From positions 1 to 64,000 of the forward strand of contig NW_026251730.1 of the NCBI RefSeq assembly GCF_025024155.1: a DNA stretch of 64,000 bases, read 5' to 3'. Of this stretch, positions 12,268 through 23,972 are shown piece by piece. The stretch comes from Gamsiella multidivaricata (taxonomy: Eukaryota; Mortierellomycota; Mortierellomycetes; Mortierellales; Mortierellaceae). The notes beneath the pieces are model-generated. The model saw nothing but the letters and a program-made list of their open reading frames with translations. It ran no database searches and was not told the origin of the DNA. The position numbers and the translations under genes were made by a program. Numbering within the stretch: the stretch's first letter is position 1; each line of letters starts with the position of its first letter.

Positions 12268-13874
12268 TCACACACCAGCCTTCAAAAACAGGCGCTTACA
12301 GATACATTCACCCTTGTATGCAACCTCAATAACCTCCTACTCCCCGTCCAGTACTTCCATCAGAGGATTCTTTTTTTATAATGTCCGATCCTGCACGTAG
12401 GACTTTAATTCTTTGCAATGCAGATTCATGCATGTCGGGGAATGTTCGATACGTTGGGACGCACCGATCGCAGGGCGGAGTATCTGTCTAAATAGAGACG
12501 ATTCACCATATACAGGTATGCAGTTTGATCTGGTAGTGAAATATAGCCGAGTGCTCTTCCCAAATATATGGAGATCCCTTCAAGCTGCGCACAGCATTTT
12601 TTTTTTGTTTTTGCTTTTCCAGGCCAACTAGGCACCTTTACCAGTACATCACATCTTTTGCTATGGCTTTTATTAATTCAACAGCAAATATATTGACTCT
12701 TATCGTCCACCTACTTTTCCCAATCGACCAACGATAAAAAAAAAAAAAAAAATTGTGGATGCCCCCCGCGCGTGTCGAACGGTGCCGTAGCCAGAACAGT
12801 TCCACTCGCAATGCATTGACACATGTTCAAGAATGCTATTGCAAAGTCATTAAAAAAATATACCAAAGTGAGGTCTAAAGGTATACATGGAGTATTTTAA
12901 AAAAGTGCTCCTTGGTGATTCTACAGCCGGTTCCTTTACGCACAGTGCAGGCAAGGTTTAATAAAGTTGAATGTTTTTTGGGGGCCTCGAAAAAAGGAGA
13001 AGGTGCTTTATGTTTTACATGAGCTGAAACGAGATAGTAGCTCATTGCTATGATGCGAAACCACATTACGCGACAAAAAAAAAAAAAAAAAAAAAAAAAA
13101 GATACGCTGAACGCGTCGCGCTATTCTTCACAAGTCCGGAAGAGAAAAATAAAATAAAATAAAAAGGCGGCGTCTATACCCGGATCACCCATAGATGGGC
13201 GAAAGAAGAAAGCACAGAGGAAAAAAAAAAACCATCTCCGTCATGAAAAAAGAAAAAAAAAAAAAAAAACATCTTTGTCATGAAAAAAGAAAAAAAAAAT
13301 CCACAACTCGTCGGGACCTAGATACACGCGACTGAACACACGCGACTGAACATACGCGAATCAACACACGCGAATTAATTACGGAAACCCTTGTATGGAC
13401 ATTCTTTTTTTCGCAGCTATCACGCGCGTGTATGTTATATATGTTTTACTCTGGTTCCTATCCTCGTATTATTTTATTATTCGACCGCTGAAACTGTGGT
13501 CTGAATCCTTCCTCCCTGTATGTGAAGAAACGTTATGACATTGATACACGTCAACGTCAACATATTTGCATACAAACAACAAAAAATAAGCGCGGGTAGT
13601 GCTTTCACTGAGCCTTTTTTTTTTTTTTTTTTTTTTTTTTGTCAGCGTCCCTTTGTTCAGGATATCAACTCTTGCAGAAAGGGACTGGTCTCAAAAATAA
13701 AAAGAAAAAACACAAGTAGATATGGCACTCCAGACCATTAGCGATTGTGTCTAGACTTTTGTCTTCACATGCAACCGCCTACTGTTTTCGCCGCCCTTGG
13801 TCCTGACAGGAACAGAGCAAAAGAAGAAAGCATACGCCCAGGCCATAGGTTGTCATAGGTTGCCATAGAAAGAA

Positions 13875-13917
13875 AACAACAACAACAACAACAACAACAA
13901 CAGCAACAACAACAACA
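13875..13917. repeat. (AAC)n microsatellite
   Basis: Trinucleotide repeat AAC with one AGC interruption, outside any recognised gene. Confidence 0.9.
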
Positions 13918-15752
13918 GAAAATAAGGTCAGTGTATACAACCACAATGTTGTGCTATGTTGCATGCTCAGAGGTGGAGAAGAAGAGAATACGGTTGTATC
14001 ATCATCACAAGTGGTTACGATTGATAATTTGCTCCGCATGCCATCCGTATGTGAATATAGTACCGCAGAGTTTTTTTAGTGCCTTTGTAGCCACTTCTTG
14101 TGGAGCGGTCGAAAAAAACAACTCTATCCTTGTGCATTGGGTATGGAGGAATCAAGTCGAGCACAATAGAATATTCAAGGGGAAATGTTGCGATTGTCTG
14201 GTTAAAGATTGAGACTACTGTCTGTGTCGAAAGGGAGTGGATGCGAATAGTGCACATACATATATTGGGTGCTGGGGAAGGAAAAAAAAAAAAAAAAAAA
14301 AAAAAAACAGAAGGACTGACACTGCAGTGAGTGAAAAGAACATGCAGCATGGCATAACCGAAATACGGCGAGGATAAGCCCGTTGTAAGGATGTTTGTGC
14401 GCCTTTACTTTATTTGGTGACACAAGCATCATGATGGACGAAAAAATAACCGTCTCCACATACCTTCCCTTGCTCTATTTGTGTATACATACAAATGCAC
14501 CAATGAGGACGCACAAAAACAAACAGAATAGCTGACGCCCAAGGACAAGCTGCTGATATTTGCATTGCGTTGTATCACGGCGAAGGACCTCGGGAGATTT
14601 CCAGACCTTCTGCAGAAGCATTCATGACTAATGGAAATTAACGGTTCTCCAGGTCCAGGTCCAACACACCCCTCACCAAAGTCGTACGAGAAGAAGGGCG
14701 ATCCAGGGAGCACATGTGGACTAATATTTACCATGCAGCGAACCGAGACCATGGGAAGCTACGTTCTCTTTTCCCTCCACTTCGTTTACGCCAGTGCTTG
14801 TAAATAACAGACTTGATGTATATATCCTTCTCGGATATCCTGTTTCATGCATATGTGCTTACACGACAATGTTTATGTCTGTACGCGATATTCTGCTCTC
14901 GCCCCTTGCAAAAACTGTGAAAACCAGGGAACATTAACGTACGCGTAATTGTTTTGTCCTTACAGCCCTGGGCTTGCTCTACGCAAACAACTTCATGTTC
15001 CAAAAGTTGCCATCGCTGGTATCGATCCATGCGGCCAGCTTTGTGTGGATGAATTATTTCTCAGCATGCATTGCCTCACCGCATCCTCTCCTCAAACATC
15101 CTGCGCCGTAATGAGTTGGCTCAATATCAAGGACGCAAGAGGGTCTGTGTTGACTATACACACAGTTCGTCTTGTTGCTTTGTTGACTTGTTGACTTGTT
15201 GCCTTTTTTTTTGTTGCCATTGTTTGGTTGCTCCTTGTTCTTTTTTCTGTTTGACTTGTCCTCGCCTGTACTCAGTGTCGCGGATACATATTAAAACATT
15301 GCGCCGATGCTTTCTTTCAGATATGGATATAGTAAATTTCAGCAGTACTTGTGCAGTTGGCAATTAGTAGCCTTTTCATTCATGGATTTACAGGTACAAC
15401 GATTGAACGAAATGATCCATAAACACGCTTGGACTAGCAGCTGATGCCATATATCGTTGCTTTCGTTCCTTCATTGTTTAAGTTACTAAAACGGGCGATA
15501 CACCTTTGTTTGTATATTGTTCTCAACAGCGAACACTATTACACAAGGGGTCGGGGCATTTTCAGTTGCCTCCATGATACGCGTTGAATTTATCGAGTTT
15601 GCGCTACACAGGGAGTATTAGCGAGTTTACATGAGTAAATATATCCAAAAAAAGTTACTCATCCGTGAAAGCGATCACTTCAGATGCTTCTCGACTTGAG
15701 AACCCTCGGGGCTTACCCTACTCTGATAATTGTCTCCCTCTTCTTTTTTTCC

Positions 15753-15759
15753 TATAAAA
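15753..15759 (+). promoter_or_regulatory. TATA box of ML gene 1
   Basis: TATAAAA about 97 bp upstream of the ATG at 15856, at the same relative place as in the other two array genes and followed by a pyrimidine-rich leader. Confidence 0.6.
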
Positions 15760-15855
15760 GACGAGTTCACCCTTCTTCTTTTTTTGTTCTCCATCCTCCT
15801 CTTCTTCACAACTCAGTCCTCCCCTTCCAAAAAAAAAACAACCAATCCCTCAACC

Positions 15856-16427
15856 ATGAAGTTCACCGCCATTGCTGCCCTTCTCCTCGCTGCCGTCGCA
15901 AGCGCCCAGTCTCCTACCTTCTCGAACTGCGCGACCGGTGCCACGGACATGACGGTCACCGGCTTCACCTTGAGCCTCTACCCTCTGTGTGTCAACAAGA
16001 ATGTCTGTGCCACCGTTACCGGAACCCTCAGCACCCCTGTCATCGCGGGTGCCAAGTTGGCAGTCACTGGCAGGTATGGTGGACGCGTCGTCTACACCGA
16101 CAACGCCGACCTGTGCACCCTCCTTGCCGCTTCGGGATACCCCTGCCCCGTTCCCGTCACCACCACCACCGTCACTGCCTGCATCCTCGTCAAGCCCACT
16201 GCCCCCACTGGCGTAAGTCGGAAATATGATACTAAATGCTTATGGGCGTGTCTCTTTTTTTTTTTATTAGTTCTAAAACAAAGATATTGACGCATGCTCC
16301 TGACCAACTTGTCTTTTGTCAATGACTTCAATAGGTTCCCGTCGCGCTGACTATCCAGGCCACCAACGGCAACGGCAATGTGCTCTTCTGCCAGGTCGCC
16401 ACGGTCACTGCCCAGACCTGCCCTTAA
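15856..16427 (+). CDS. Secreted ML-domain (MD-2/NPC2-like lipid recognition) protein, paralog 1
   Basis: Exons 15856-16212 and 16335-16427, 450 nt, 149 residues. A signal peptide is clear (MKFTAIAALLLAAVASA, cleavage near Gln18). The mature part shows the ML layout: an early Cys in SNCATG, PLCVNKNVC, a GRYGGRVVYT strand, DLC, YPCPV, TACILVKP, and LFC near the end. ML proteins bind sterols or phospholipids in an Ig-like sandwich; fungal members are phosphatidylglycerol/phosphatidylinositol transfer-like or NPC2-like. Ligand and role here are unknown. The intron is phase 0, with donor GTAAGT and acceptor TTCAATAG, and is nearly the same in all three paralogs. The start is the only Met that gives a signal peptide. 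Confidence 0.87.
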
Positions 16428-17333
16428 ATCAGTCGAGCAGGGCTCGTACTCTCCACGGTTCTCCAAAATATCTACCTCTCCCCCATTTTTTTTTCTTTTT
16501 CAAAGAAAGTCTTTGATAATAGGTGAAGGCGGATTTTTTTTCTAGTATTTATTGCAGATTTATCTGGCAACAAAAAAAAATAAAATAAAGTATTTTCGGA
16601 GGTCAAACCCTTTATCTATCTCTTGACTCGGATGATGCCTGGACGCGTATGATACGCGACGGTTGGAAGAAAAGGAAGAAATAGGAGATAGATCATAAAG
16701 GGAAGAGATATCTATAGCTTCTTGAACAGCCGCTAATACTAATCCTTGAATCCTTGCAAGACAGAAAAAGAAAAAAAGACGTGTTGTTGATTTATGGCGC
16801 TACATTCCTGCGCATCGTGTATTAAGAGACTAACTAACACCGTCGGTCCGCTGATCGCTATAATTATAGAAGCATTTCTAGCTGTGTTACGCAGCTGTCT
16901 GTTCATTTTGGCATGTGTACCGCTTTGGTCAGCACGATAGCATAAAAGAGAAAAAAGTTCGCCGATCTGCTTAAAAGAGTTTCGGCGCCCTTGACAAAAA
17001 ATTCCTTACTGCCTTTCAAACCAACTCCGAGTATTGCACGCATCTATGCTGCAACAAACCTAGCCTGTATTCCTCCCTCCGTTGCGTTTACACCAGAGCT
17101 GAGGATGACAGACCTGAGTGTATGTTTTTTCTTTGGTATTCCACGTTTTTCGTGCATACGTGCTTACATGACAATGTTTATTCTATGTGGGGTATCCTGC
17201 CCCTTTGTACTCCCCTCTCCCCCTCCTTCCCCCCCGCACATACCCCGTCAGCTGTGAATACCGGGGAACATAGACGTGTGCGTGACTGATTATCTTTGTA
17301 ACCCTTTTACAGTTTCTTGAAAGCCCTGAGCTT

Positions 17334-17620
17334 GGCTCGTAAACAGCTTCGTGCTCTCGAAGCTACCATCGCTGGGATCGATGCACGTGGTGGCCTTGTG
17401 TAGACGAATTCTTTCTCAGCATGCTTTACTTCGGCGCACTCTCTCCTCAAACATCCTGCACCATAATAGGTTACCTCGATGTCAAGGACATGAAGGGACT
17501 TCATTGACCGTTTACGCGGTCGCAAACTATCTTGCGACCAAGGCCAACTGGCACCCCAACCTAGGTTCGACCAAAGTTCTGTGTCTTGTTGATTTGTTGA
17601 CTTGTTGACTTGTTGTTGTT
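17334..17620 (+). pseudogene. Conserved upstream block with F-box-like remnant (unit 2)
   Basis: Upstream of ML gene 2. It reads ALSLARKQLRALEATIAG directly after a TTACAG acceptor-like site, then stops. About 90 bases on, another frame gives SPQTSCTIIGYLDVKDM, which resembles the start of an F-box (LPxE.L..IlsyLdvkDL). Here the frame breaks straight after the motif by a small indel. I infer a dead gene fragment carried along with each array unit. Identity is weak evidence only. Confidence 0.35.
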
Positions 17621-17921
17621 TCTATTGTCGTTGTCTCGTCTTCTTTCCTTCTCGGCATGCCAGTTACTTAATGCAGTGGACGCGTTATGCACACGTTGCG
17701 CCAACCGCTTTCCTTTTAGGCCTGACAGCAAATATTGCACAAGGAGTCGGGGCACTTAAGTGAGCGTTTGATACGCGTCGAGTCCTGTTAAGTATGCGCT
17801 ACACAAAGAAGACCTGTGGGCTTAAAAATAAGCACATACATGGCCATTGCTATTCTCTGATGCAGATGGCTGCGTCCAATGCGTTCTCGGTTCTAAACTT
17901 TCGTATATCCTTCTTTTTCCA

Positions 17922-17928
17922 TATAAAA
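17922..17928 (+). promoter_or_regulatory. TATA box of ML gene 2
   Basis: TATAAAA 127 bp upstream of the ATG at 18055, followed by a CTTTTT-rich leader; same layout as gene 3. Confidence 0.6.
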
Positions 17929-18054
17929 AGAGGAAGGACCTTTCTTTCTTTTTCTTTTCTTTTTCTTTTCTTTTTCTGCTACTCATCCTCCTCTCCTTCA
18001 CAACTCAACCCCCTAAAGCCCGTTCTGGAAAAAAAAGCAACCAAGTCTCCGACC

Positions 18055-18630
18055 ATGAGGTTCACTGCCATTGCTGCCCTTCTCCTCGCTGCCGTCGCAA
18101 GCGCACAGTCTCCTATTCTCACGAACTGCGCACCTGGTACCACGGAAATGACGGTGACAAGCGTCTCCTTGAGCCCCTACCCTCTGTGTACCAACAAAAA
18201 TGTCTGTATCACTGCCACCGGAACACTCAGCACCTCTATCGTTGCCGGCGCCAGTTTGTCGATCTCTGGTAGATATTTGGGACGCGTCGTCTACACCGAT
18301 AATCAGGACCTGTGTAATCTCCTTTACGTTCAGGGACATCCCTGCCCTGTTCCCATCACCGTCACCAGCCTTACTGTCTGTGTTCTCGTCAAGCCCACTG
18401 CCCCTACTAGCGTAAGTCGGAAATATGATACTAAATGCTTATGGGCGTGCCTCTTTTTTTTTTTTTTTATTAGTTCTAAAACAAAGATATTGCCGCGTGC
18501 TTCTTTCGAACTTGCCTTTTGCCAACTACTTCAATAGATTCCCGTTGTGCTGACTATCAAGGCCATCAACGGCAACGGCAATGTGCTCTTCTGCGTGACC
18601 GGCACAATTACTGCCCAGAACTGCCCTTAA
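18055..18630 (+). CDS. Secreted ML-domain protein, paralog 2
   Basis: Exons 18055-18411 and 18538-18630, 450 nt, 149 residues. Signal peptide MRFTAIAALLLAAVASA is identical in paralog 3. The mature part keeps the Cys pattern (TNCAPG, PLCTNKNVC, DLC, HPCPV, VCVLVKP, LFC, NCP). First-exon changes relative to paralog 3 cluster in the mature coding part, while promoter, signal peptide and intron are almost unchanged. Function as for the ML family: extracellular or vacuolar lipid binding, ligand unknown. Confidence 0.87.
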
Positions 18631-19215
18631 ATCAGTCGAGCAGGACTCGCACTCTCCACGGTTCTCCAAAATATCTACCTCTCCTCCATATTTTTTTTTC
18701 TTTTTAAAAGAAAAGTCTTTGGTAATAGGTGAAGGCGGATTTTTTTTCTAGTATTTATTGCAGATTTATCTGACAACAAAAAAAAAAAAAATAAAGTATT
18801 TTTGGAGGTCAAACCTTTTATCTATCTCTCGACTCGGATGATGCCTGGATGCGTATGATACGCGACGGTTGGAAGAAAAGGAAGAAAATTCCTTACTACC
18901 TTTCAAATCAACTCTGAGTATTGTACGCATCCATGCGGCAACAAACCTAGCTTGTACTCCTCCCCCGTTTCGTTTACGCCAGAGCTGAGGATGACAGACC
19001 TGAGTGTATGTTTTTTCTTTGGTATTCCACGTTTTTCGTGCATACGTGCTTACATGACAATGTTTATTCTGTGTGGGATATCCTGCTCCCTTCCCCCTTC
19101 CCCCCTCCTTCCCCCCCACACATACCCCGTCAGCTGTGAATACCGGGGGACATAAACGTGTGCGTGACTGATTACCTTTGTAATCCTTTTACAGTTTCTT
19201 GAAAGCCCTGAGCTT

Positions 19216-19500
19216 GGCTCGTAAACAGCTTCGTGCTCTCGAAGCTACCATCGCTGGGATCGATGCACGTGGTGGCCTTGTGTAGACGAATTCTTTCTCA
19301 GCATGCTTTACTTCGGCGCACTCTCTCCTCAAACATCCTGCACCATAATAGGTTACCTCGATGTCAAGGACATGAGGAGACTCTGTTTGACTGTTCGCGC
19401 AGTCGCAAACTACCTTGCGACCAAGGCCAACCAACACCCCAGTCTAGGGTCGATCAAAGTTCTGTGTCTTGTTGATTTGTTGACTTGTTGACTTGTTGTT
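19216..19500 (+). pseudogene. Conserved upstream block with F-box-like remnant (unit 3)
   Basis: Same block as in unit 2. Here the F-box-like frame stays open longer: SPQTSCTIIGYLDVKDMRR, then LCLTVRAVANYLATKA. The pattern of a hydrophobic helix, a YLDVKD turn and RLCL..R is what an F-box shows. There is no in-frame continuation into leucine-rich repeats and no credible start, so I call it a remnant. Confidence 0.4.
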
Positions 19501-19806
19501 GTATTTATTGTCGTTGTCTTGTCTTCTTTCCTGCTCGGCATGCCAGTTACTTAATGCAGTGGACGCATGATGTACACATTGCGCCAACCGCTTTCCTTTT
19601 AGGCGCCTGACAGCAAATATTGCACAAGGAGTCGGGGCACTCAAGTGAGCGTTTGATACGCGTCGGGTTCTGTTAAATATGCGCTACACAAAGAAGACCT
19701 GTGGGCTTAAAAATAAGCACATACATGGCCATTGTTATTCTCTGATGCAGATGGCTGCGTCCAATGCGTTCTCGGTTCAAAACTTCCGTGTATCCTTCTT
19801 TTTCCA

Positions 19807-19813
19807 TATAAAA
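19807..19813 (+). promoter_or_regulatory. TATA box of ML gene 3
   Basis: TATAAAA 116 bp upstream of the ATG at 19929, in a leader nearly identical to that of gene 2. Confidence 0.6.
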
Positions 19814-19928
19814 AGAGGAAGGACCTTTCTTTCTTTTTCTTTTCTTTTTCTGCTACTCATCCTCCTCTCCTTCACAACTCAACCCCCTAAAGCCCGTTCT
19901 GGAAAAAAAAGCAACCAAGTCTCCGACC

Positions 19929-20503
19929 ATGAGGTTCACTGCCATTGCTGCCCTTCTCCTCGCTGCCGTCGCAAGCGCACAGTCTCCTATCTTCTCGAAC
20001 TACGCGATCGGTTTCACAGAGATGACGGTGGCCAGCATCGTCTTGGCCCCCTACCCTCTGTGTGTCAACAAAAATGTCTGTATCACCGTTATCGGAACAC
20101 TCAGTACCTCTATCGTCACCGGCGCCAGGTTGTCGATCTCTGGCAAATATGGCGGACGCGTCGTCTACACCGATAATCAGGACCTGTGTAATCTCCTTTA
20201 CGTTCAGGGACATCCATGCCCCGTTCCTCCTCTCGCCTCCATTACTGCCTGCGTCCTCGTCAAGCCTACTACCCCCACTGGCGTAAGTTGGAAATATGAT
20301 ACTAAATGCTTATGGGCGTGTCTCTTTTTTTTATTTTTTTCATTAGTTTTAAAACAAAGATATTGACGCGTGCTTCTCACTAACTTGCCTTTTGTCACCG
20401 ACTTCAATAGATTCCCATCGCGCTGACTATCCAGGCCACCAACGGCAACGGCAATGTGCTCTTCTGCCAGGTCGCCACGGTCACTGCCCAGAACTGCACT
20501 TAA
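19929..20503 (+). CDS. Secreted ML-domain protein, paralog 3 (first Cys lost)
   Basis: Exons 19929-20282 and 20411-20503, 447 nt, 148 residues. Same signal peptide as paralog 2. Remaining motifs match (PLCVNKNVC, GKYGGRVVYT, DLC, HPCPV, TACVLVKP, LFC). The first conserved Cys of the mature protein (SNC/TNC in the paralogs) is Tyr here (SNYAIG), and the C-terminus ends NCT instead of NCP. In ML proteins the first Cys normally makes a disulfide, so one bridge may be lost. The frame, splice sites and promoter are intact, so I treat it as a working gene. Confidence 0.85.
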
Positions 20504-21110
20504 ATCAGTCGAACAGGGGTCGCATTCTCCATGGATCTCCATGCCCTTTCCCTTTCCCCCCTTTCCCAATATTTTCAGCAGATAAATATTTTTCTAGGAT
20601 CAAAACCTATATCTGTCTCTCGACTCGAACGATGCCTGGATATGTGTAAAGCGTGGCAGTCGAAAGTGATGAAGCAGAGAAAGAAGAGAAGAAAAGAGAT
20701 GGTAAAAAAAAGAAGAAACGTGTTGTTGATGTATGGCGCTACATTCCTGCGCATCGTGTATTTAGTGTGCCATATTGGATAGGCACTTTACTAGGATTAC
20801 GCTAAATCGGCGACCTATCCTTCGAAAAGTTTTTTTCCGCGCACATCGGTAGCGACCTTGTCCTCCGTGGCACGAGACTAATAAAAGATTACAATCTTTT
20901 GGTAAGAGCGGATAGCACCCTACTGCTATTCCATGCCCATTAAGCGATTAATCTGGAAGTCGAGTTCATCGATCCAGATTGGCGTGATAGACGAAAGGGA
21001 CAAGTTTGCCTTTTGCTAAATTTTGATGGTCTCAGTTGCTGCAGCATTTCCTCCCCTCTGATTCATAAGGAAACTTTTTTTTATTTCAATCATTGTGGCT
21101 CCATTCATGG

Positions 21111-22363
21111 CTATTTATTCCCCACGGCGATGATATCCTCAGACGGGTTTCGCGGTTTGAGAATGCCTGCCCGTACCCCCTGATTTCCTTTTTCCACACG
21201 ACGCTCTGCTGTCGGAGACGATATTGCAGGTGGTGGTGGTGGTGGCGCATTAGGACTACTATCTGTGTCTGGTACCTGAGGCCACTCACGTCGCTGTCTC
21301 TTGGGGCGATATGGTTGGAAAGACGTATTCACTTCTGATCCAGCGAACCCTTCTTGCCATTTCACAATATGGTCCAGTGCCTCCAGTGATCTCTTGAGGC
21401 GATTGAGAAATTTAAGGTTTTAGGAGTTTAGAATGAGTAATATTTATTTGTACGAATTTTGATATGCTGTGCTTGAGGTACACTTCTCACTTTTAATGAA
21501 GTACACTGGCCTCTGGTGAAATATGCGACATTGATTATGAATTTGTCCCCACACATTTCCTACTGCTCAATGAGACTCTCCAATGCTGGATCCCCGTCCA
21601 ATACGGACAGAATAGTGGCATAAGGTGTCCGATCGCTACGCATACGTGTTATGTCGCCCGCGACAACCTGGCATCTCCTGCAAACAGTCGGTGGGTTGGA
21701 GTGGTCAGGGGGTTCTATGGTTGAATCAGCGGTTTATTCGAAGGTTGATTGCCGTCTAATCCTGCGTTTGGAGAATTCTTATATATTAGACACAGTTGTG
21801 CTGGAATGCTCTAGAAACTAGGCGCAGCATGGTTATGACCATGGCATCATTCTTGAATAAACAGTTGTACCTGTTGCATCTCCAGTAAGCGGCATTATAC
21901 ATCGCTTCTCGATAACCTGAGGAGGCATTATGCCGAGCGATCTCGACCATCTTCCACTCCCTAGGAGAAGGAGCCCAAGCCCGGCACGGCACCTTGGTGG
22001 TCAATGCTGACCATGAAAATCGAGGCGGTAGCCCAGGAACGGGGTCGAGGGACGGTGCTCTAAACGGTCCAGTGTATTTGCTCTGGCTGCACCTCTCATA
22101 CTCAGGGTGGTCGAGATCGACCTCAGGGTTGAATCGTACCCGTGGAGGGGCACGCGCAGTGCGAAGTATAATGTGATCCAGAGGTCAATGAGAACAAGAG
22201 AAGGATCCTTAATTACAGCTACCGAGCGATTACTTATTGCTCGGTGGCTTAAGTTAATTTCTGAACTCAGTCTAGCTATCAGACGTGTTTGTAATTGGCT
22301 GTTCGAATGCGTTTGTGTGTATGAGCGTGGCATGGTGCTTGTAAGAATCACAATGAAGAGCAT
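21111..22363 (-). pseudogene. Degenerate minus-strand gene of unknown family
   Basis: Several stretches look coding on the minus strand but do not join into one frame. About 22363-22180 gives ARLSSEINLSHRAISNRS. A frame change then leads into RVRFNPEVDLDHPEYERC, FRAPSLDPVPGLPPRFSW and VEIARHNASSGYREAMYN, down to a stop at 21786. Further on, about 21760-21540 gives PTVCRRCQVVAGDITRMRSD and ILSVLDGDPALESLIEQ, and 21393-21111 gives a Lys/Arg/Pro-rich tail. These may be exons of one broken gene or of two. I do not recognise the family. Confidence 0.35.
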
Positions 22364-22404
22364 GGTTTAAATCTCTTCTTCTCAGACAAATCTATCATTA
22401 GTCT

Positions 22405-22707
22405 ATGGGGATCGGTGACACAAAGGACGTAGAGAACCCATGTGGGGAAAGCGTTCTATCTGCTCCGTACGAGGTCATGGAACAGAAATATGCGATTTCA
22501 ATCGGCATGGATCATTTCTATCGGTTCGGCTTCAAAATTGAAGGTCTTCCTGATGTGGAAGAGTCAGCCCATCGGTTATCAGAACCTGAAGAGGATAGTA
22601 AGCCCACTCTCAAGCCTCTCATGATCCCTGACATCGAAAAGGCACCTGAATTCATAGCTGCGAAAGAGGAGTTCATGCGAGCTAGAGTCCTCGCCAAAAA
22701 GTTGTAA
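22405..22707 (+). CDS. Hypothetical 100-aa protein, C-terminus supplied by a MITE-like repeat
   Basis: Open frame of 100 residues with an even, protein-like composition and acidic C-terminal half (EEDSKPTLKPLMIPDIEKAP). The last residues RVLAKKL and the stop lie inside the left arm of the inverted repeat at 22685-22844, so the original reading frame was probably longer and was cut by that insertion. No recognised domain. May be a truncated gene. Confidence 0.4.
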   Translation: MGIGDTKDVENPCGESVLSAPYEVMEQKYAISIGMDHFYRFGFKIEGLPDVEESAHRLSEPEEDSKPTLKPLMIPDIEKAPEFIAAKEEFMRARVLAKKL

Positions 22708-22844
22708 CCCCACCCTTAGAGCTCACGCATATCCCTTGTCCCACATATGGGATGAATTTTTTAGAGTTTACATAGGTTTTAGCGTACCTCTTCAAATATG
22801 AGAACAAGGGATAAGGGTGGGGCTACGACGTTTTTGGCGAGGAC
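22685..22844. mobile_element. MITE-like inverted repeat
   Basis: Left arm (GTCCTCGCCAAAAAGTTGTA, then CCCCACCCTTA) pairs with the right arm near 22795-22844 (TTTTTGGCGAGGAC at its end). Arms are ~50 bp with several mismatches, spacer about 60 bp. TA occurs at 22683-22684 and at 22845-22846, consistent with a Tc1/mariner/pogo-type target, though the left tip carries two extra bases (GA). Non-coding. Confidence 0.6.
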
Positions 22845-22846
22845 TA

Positions 22847-23972
22847 TTTTTGTGTGTGAACATGCCTACTCTAGCTATTTATTCTACTAGATGAAAGAAG
22901 AAGGAACTCAAACTTCTAACTAATAACGTACAGCAAAACAGATAGTCCGAGAAGTTAGCTCACTTTGGCGTAAGAATGCCTCCAGCGCTGCTGAACAGGC
23001 GCTCCGAAGAGAGGTACACGCGTGCATTGCTTGACAATTGTGGGAGCGCATTCAATATGTGCCTCCACCAAACACCTCTGGCATATGTGATTGGTGAGAT
23101 TTTTTATCTATACTCAGCATAGGTACCACTGGTCATCTTAACTTCGTTCGTTCGTTTGGTCACCTCTCTTTGTTGCTGGTCATCTCCCATCATCGTCACT
23201 GAGCATTCTGTCAAGGTCTGGACAGGCAGGTAAGCGAAAGATGGAGGAGTAAGAGCGAGTACAAGATAGGGAAGTATTTTATTGTAGATTGAGGTTTGAT
23301 TAGGGCAACTAGCTAGGCCTTTTATACATGAGTAATGCTTGACTTGGGGTCCCAGCTCGGTAGCTTATATCGTATAAACTCCGGTGCTCGGAACCGCAAC
23401 ATAATGTAAGACTCATGGAATTGGCAAAGGTGGATGCGGGCAATCGTCTACTTGGAACGGGCATGCAACGCTAAACCAGATATGCTTTCCGTGTGGGGCA
23501 ATTCTGGAGACGCGACCTGATTTGGGCTCGCGTAACAGACGCGAGGTAAGCACAAGCCACTAGGGTCAATTGAAGTGAGTGCAGGTCTGTCCTCAACCTT
23601 AATTCGTGACACATTCCATCAACTCGTCACCTCAGGATTCATCCCTTCTGAAAGGTAACTCATTGACTCGAGAGTTAACCCGTGCAGAAACGCATTGTCA
23701 TAAGTGGCCCCGCTTCTTCAGCTCCAGCAGATATACTTCGGGCTCTGCCGAGTAGGAAAGTGGCAGCGACAATGGCGGTCTTCAGAAGGGACCTGCATGG
23801 CATGTGCTCTCATGGGCGCCATATGCTCTCTCTGTTTGATACAATGCCAACTGGAAAGGTTTTGAAGTTGGAGATGCTACCACCGAGGTCAGGTCTCCTA
23901 ACGTTTCATTTTCTTTTCTTTTTTTGCTTCTTCGCTTAGTTCTTTTTCTACTCTTCTGAATTCGGACACGTC
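22847..23972. other. Intergenic stretch upstream of the 569-aa gene
   Basis: 1.1 kb without a supportable gene. A short frame at 23682-23939 ends in a T-rich tract just before the next start codon and lacks any motif. Confidence 0.4.

Larger units (their letters stand above)
10109..14760. other. Gene-poor interval
   Basis: 4.6 kb with no gene I can support. It contains an 18-base C-run at 12250-12267, A/T homopolymers (12735, 13075, 13617, 14280), an AAC repeat at 13875-13917, and a 19-base motif (ATCTCGCAACACTCCCCT) present near 11600 and again near 11980. The small open frames are short, lack family motifs and often run through homopolymers. Confidence 0.5.
14768..20650 (+). repeat. Tandem segmental array carrying three ML-domain genes
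   Basis: Three related ~1.8-1.9 kb units, each an upstream block, a promoter and an ML gene. The clearest boundary is the repeat of AATTCCTTACT(G/A)CCTTTCAAA at 17001 and 18887, making unit 2 17001-18886 and unit 3 18887 to about 20650. Unit 1 (about 14768-16720) is more diverged upstream. Units 1 and 3 share the same downstream block with TATGGCGCTACATTCCTGCG (16794 and 20732), absent after the middle gene. This suggests the middle unit arose by a later duplication or unequal crossover. Confidence 0.85.
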
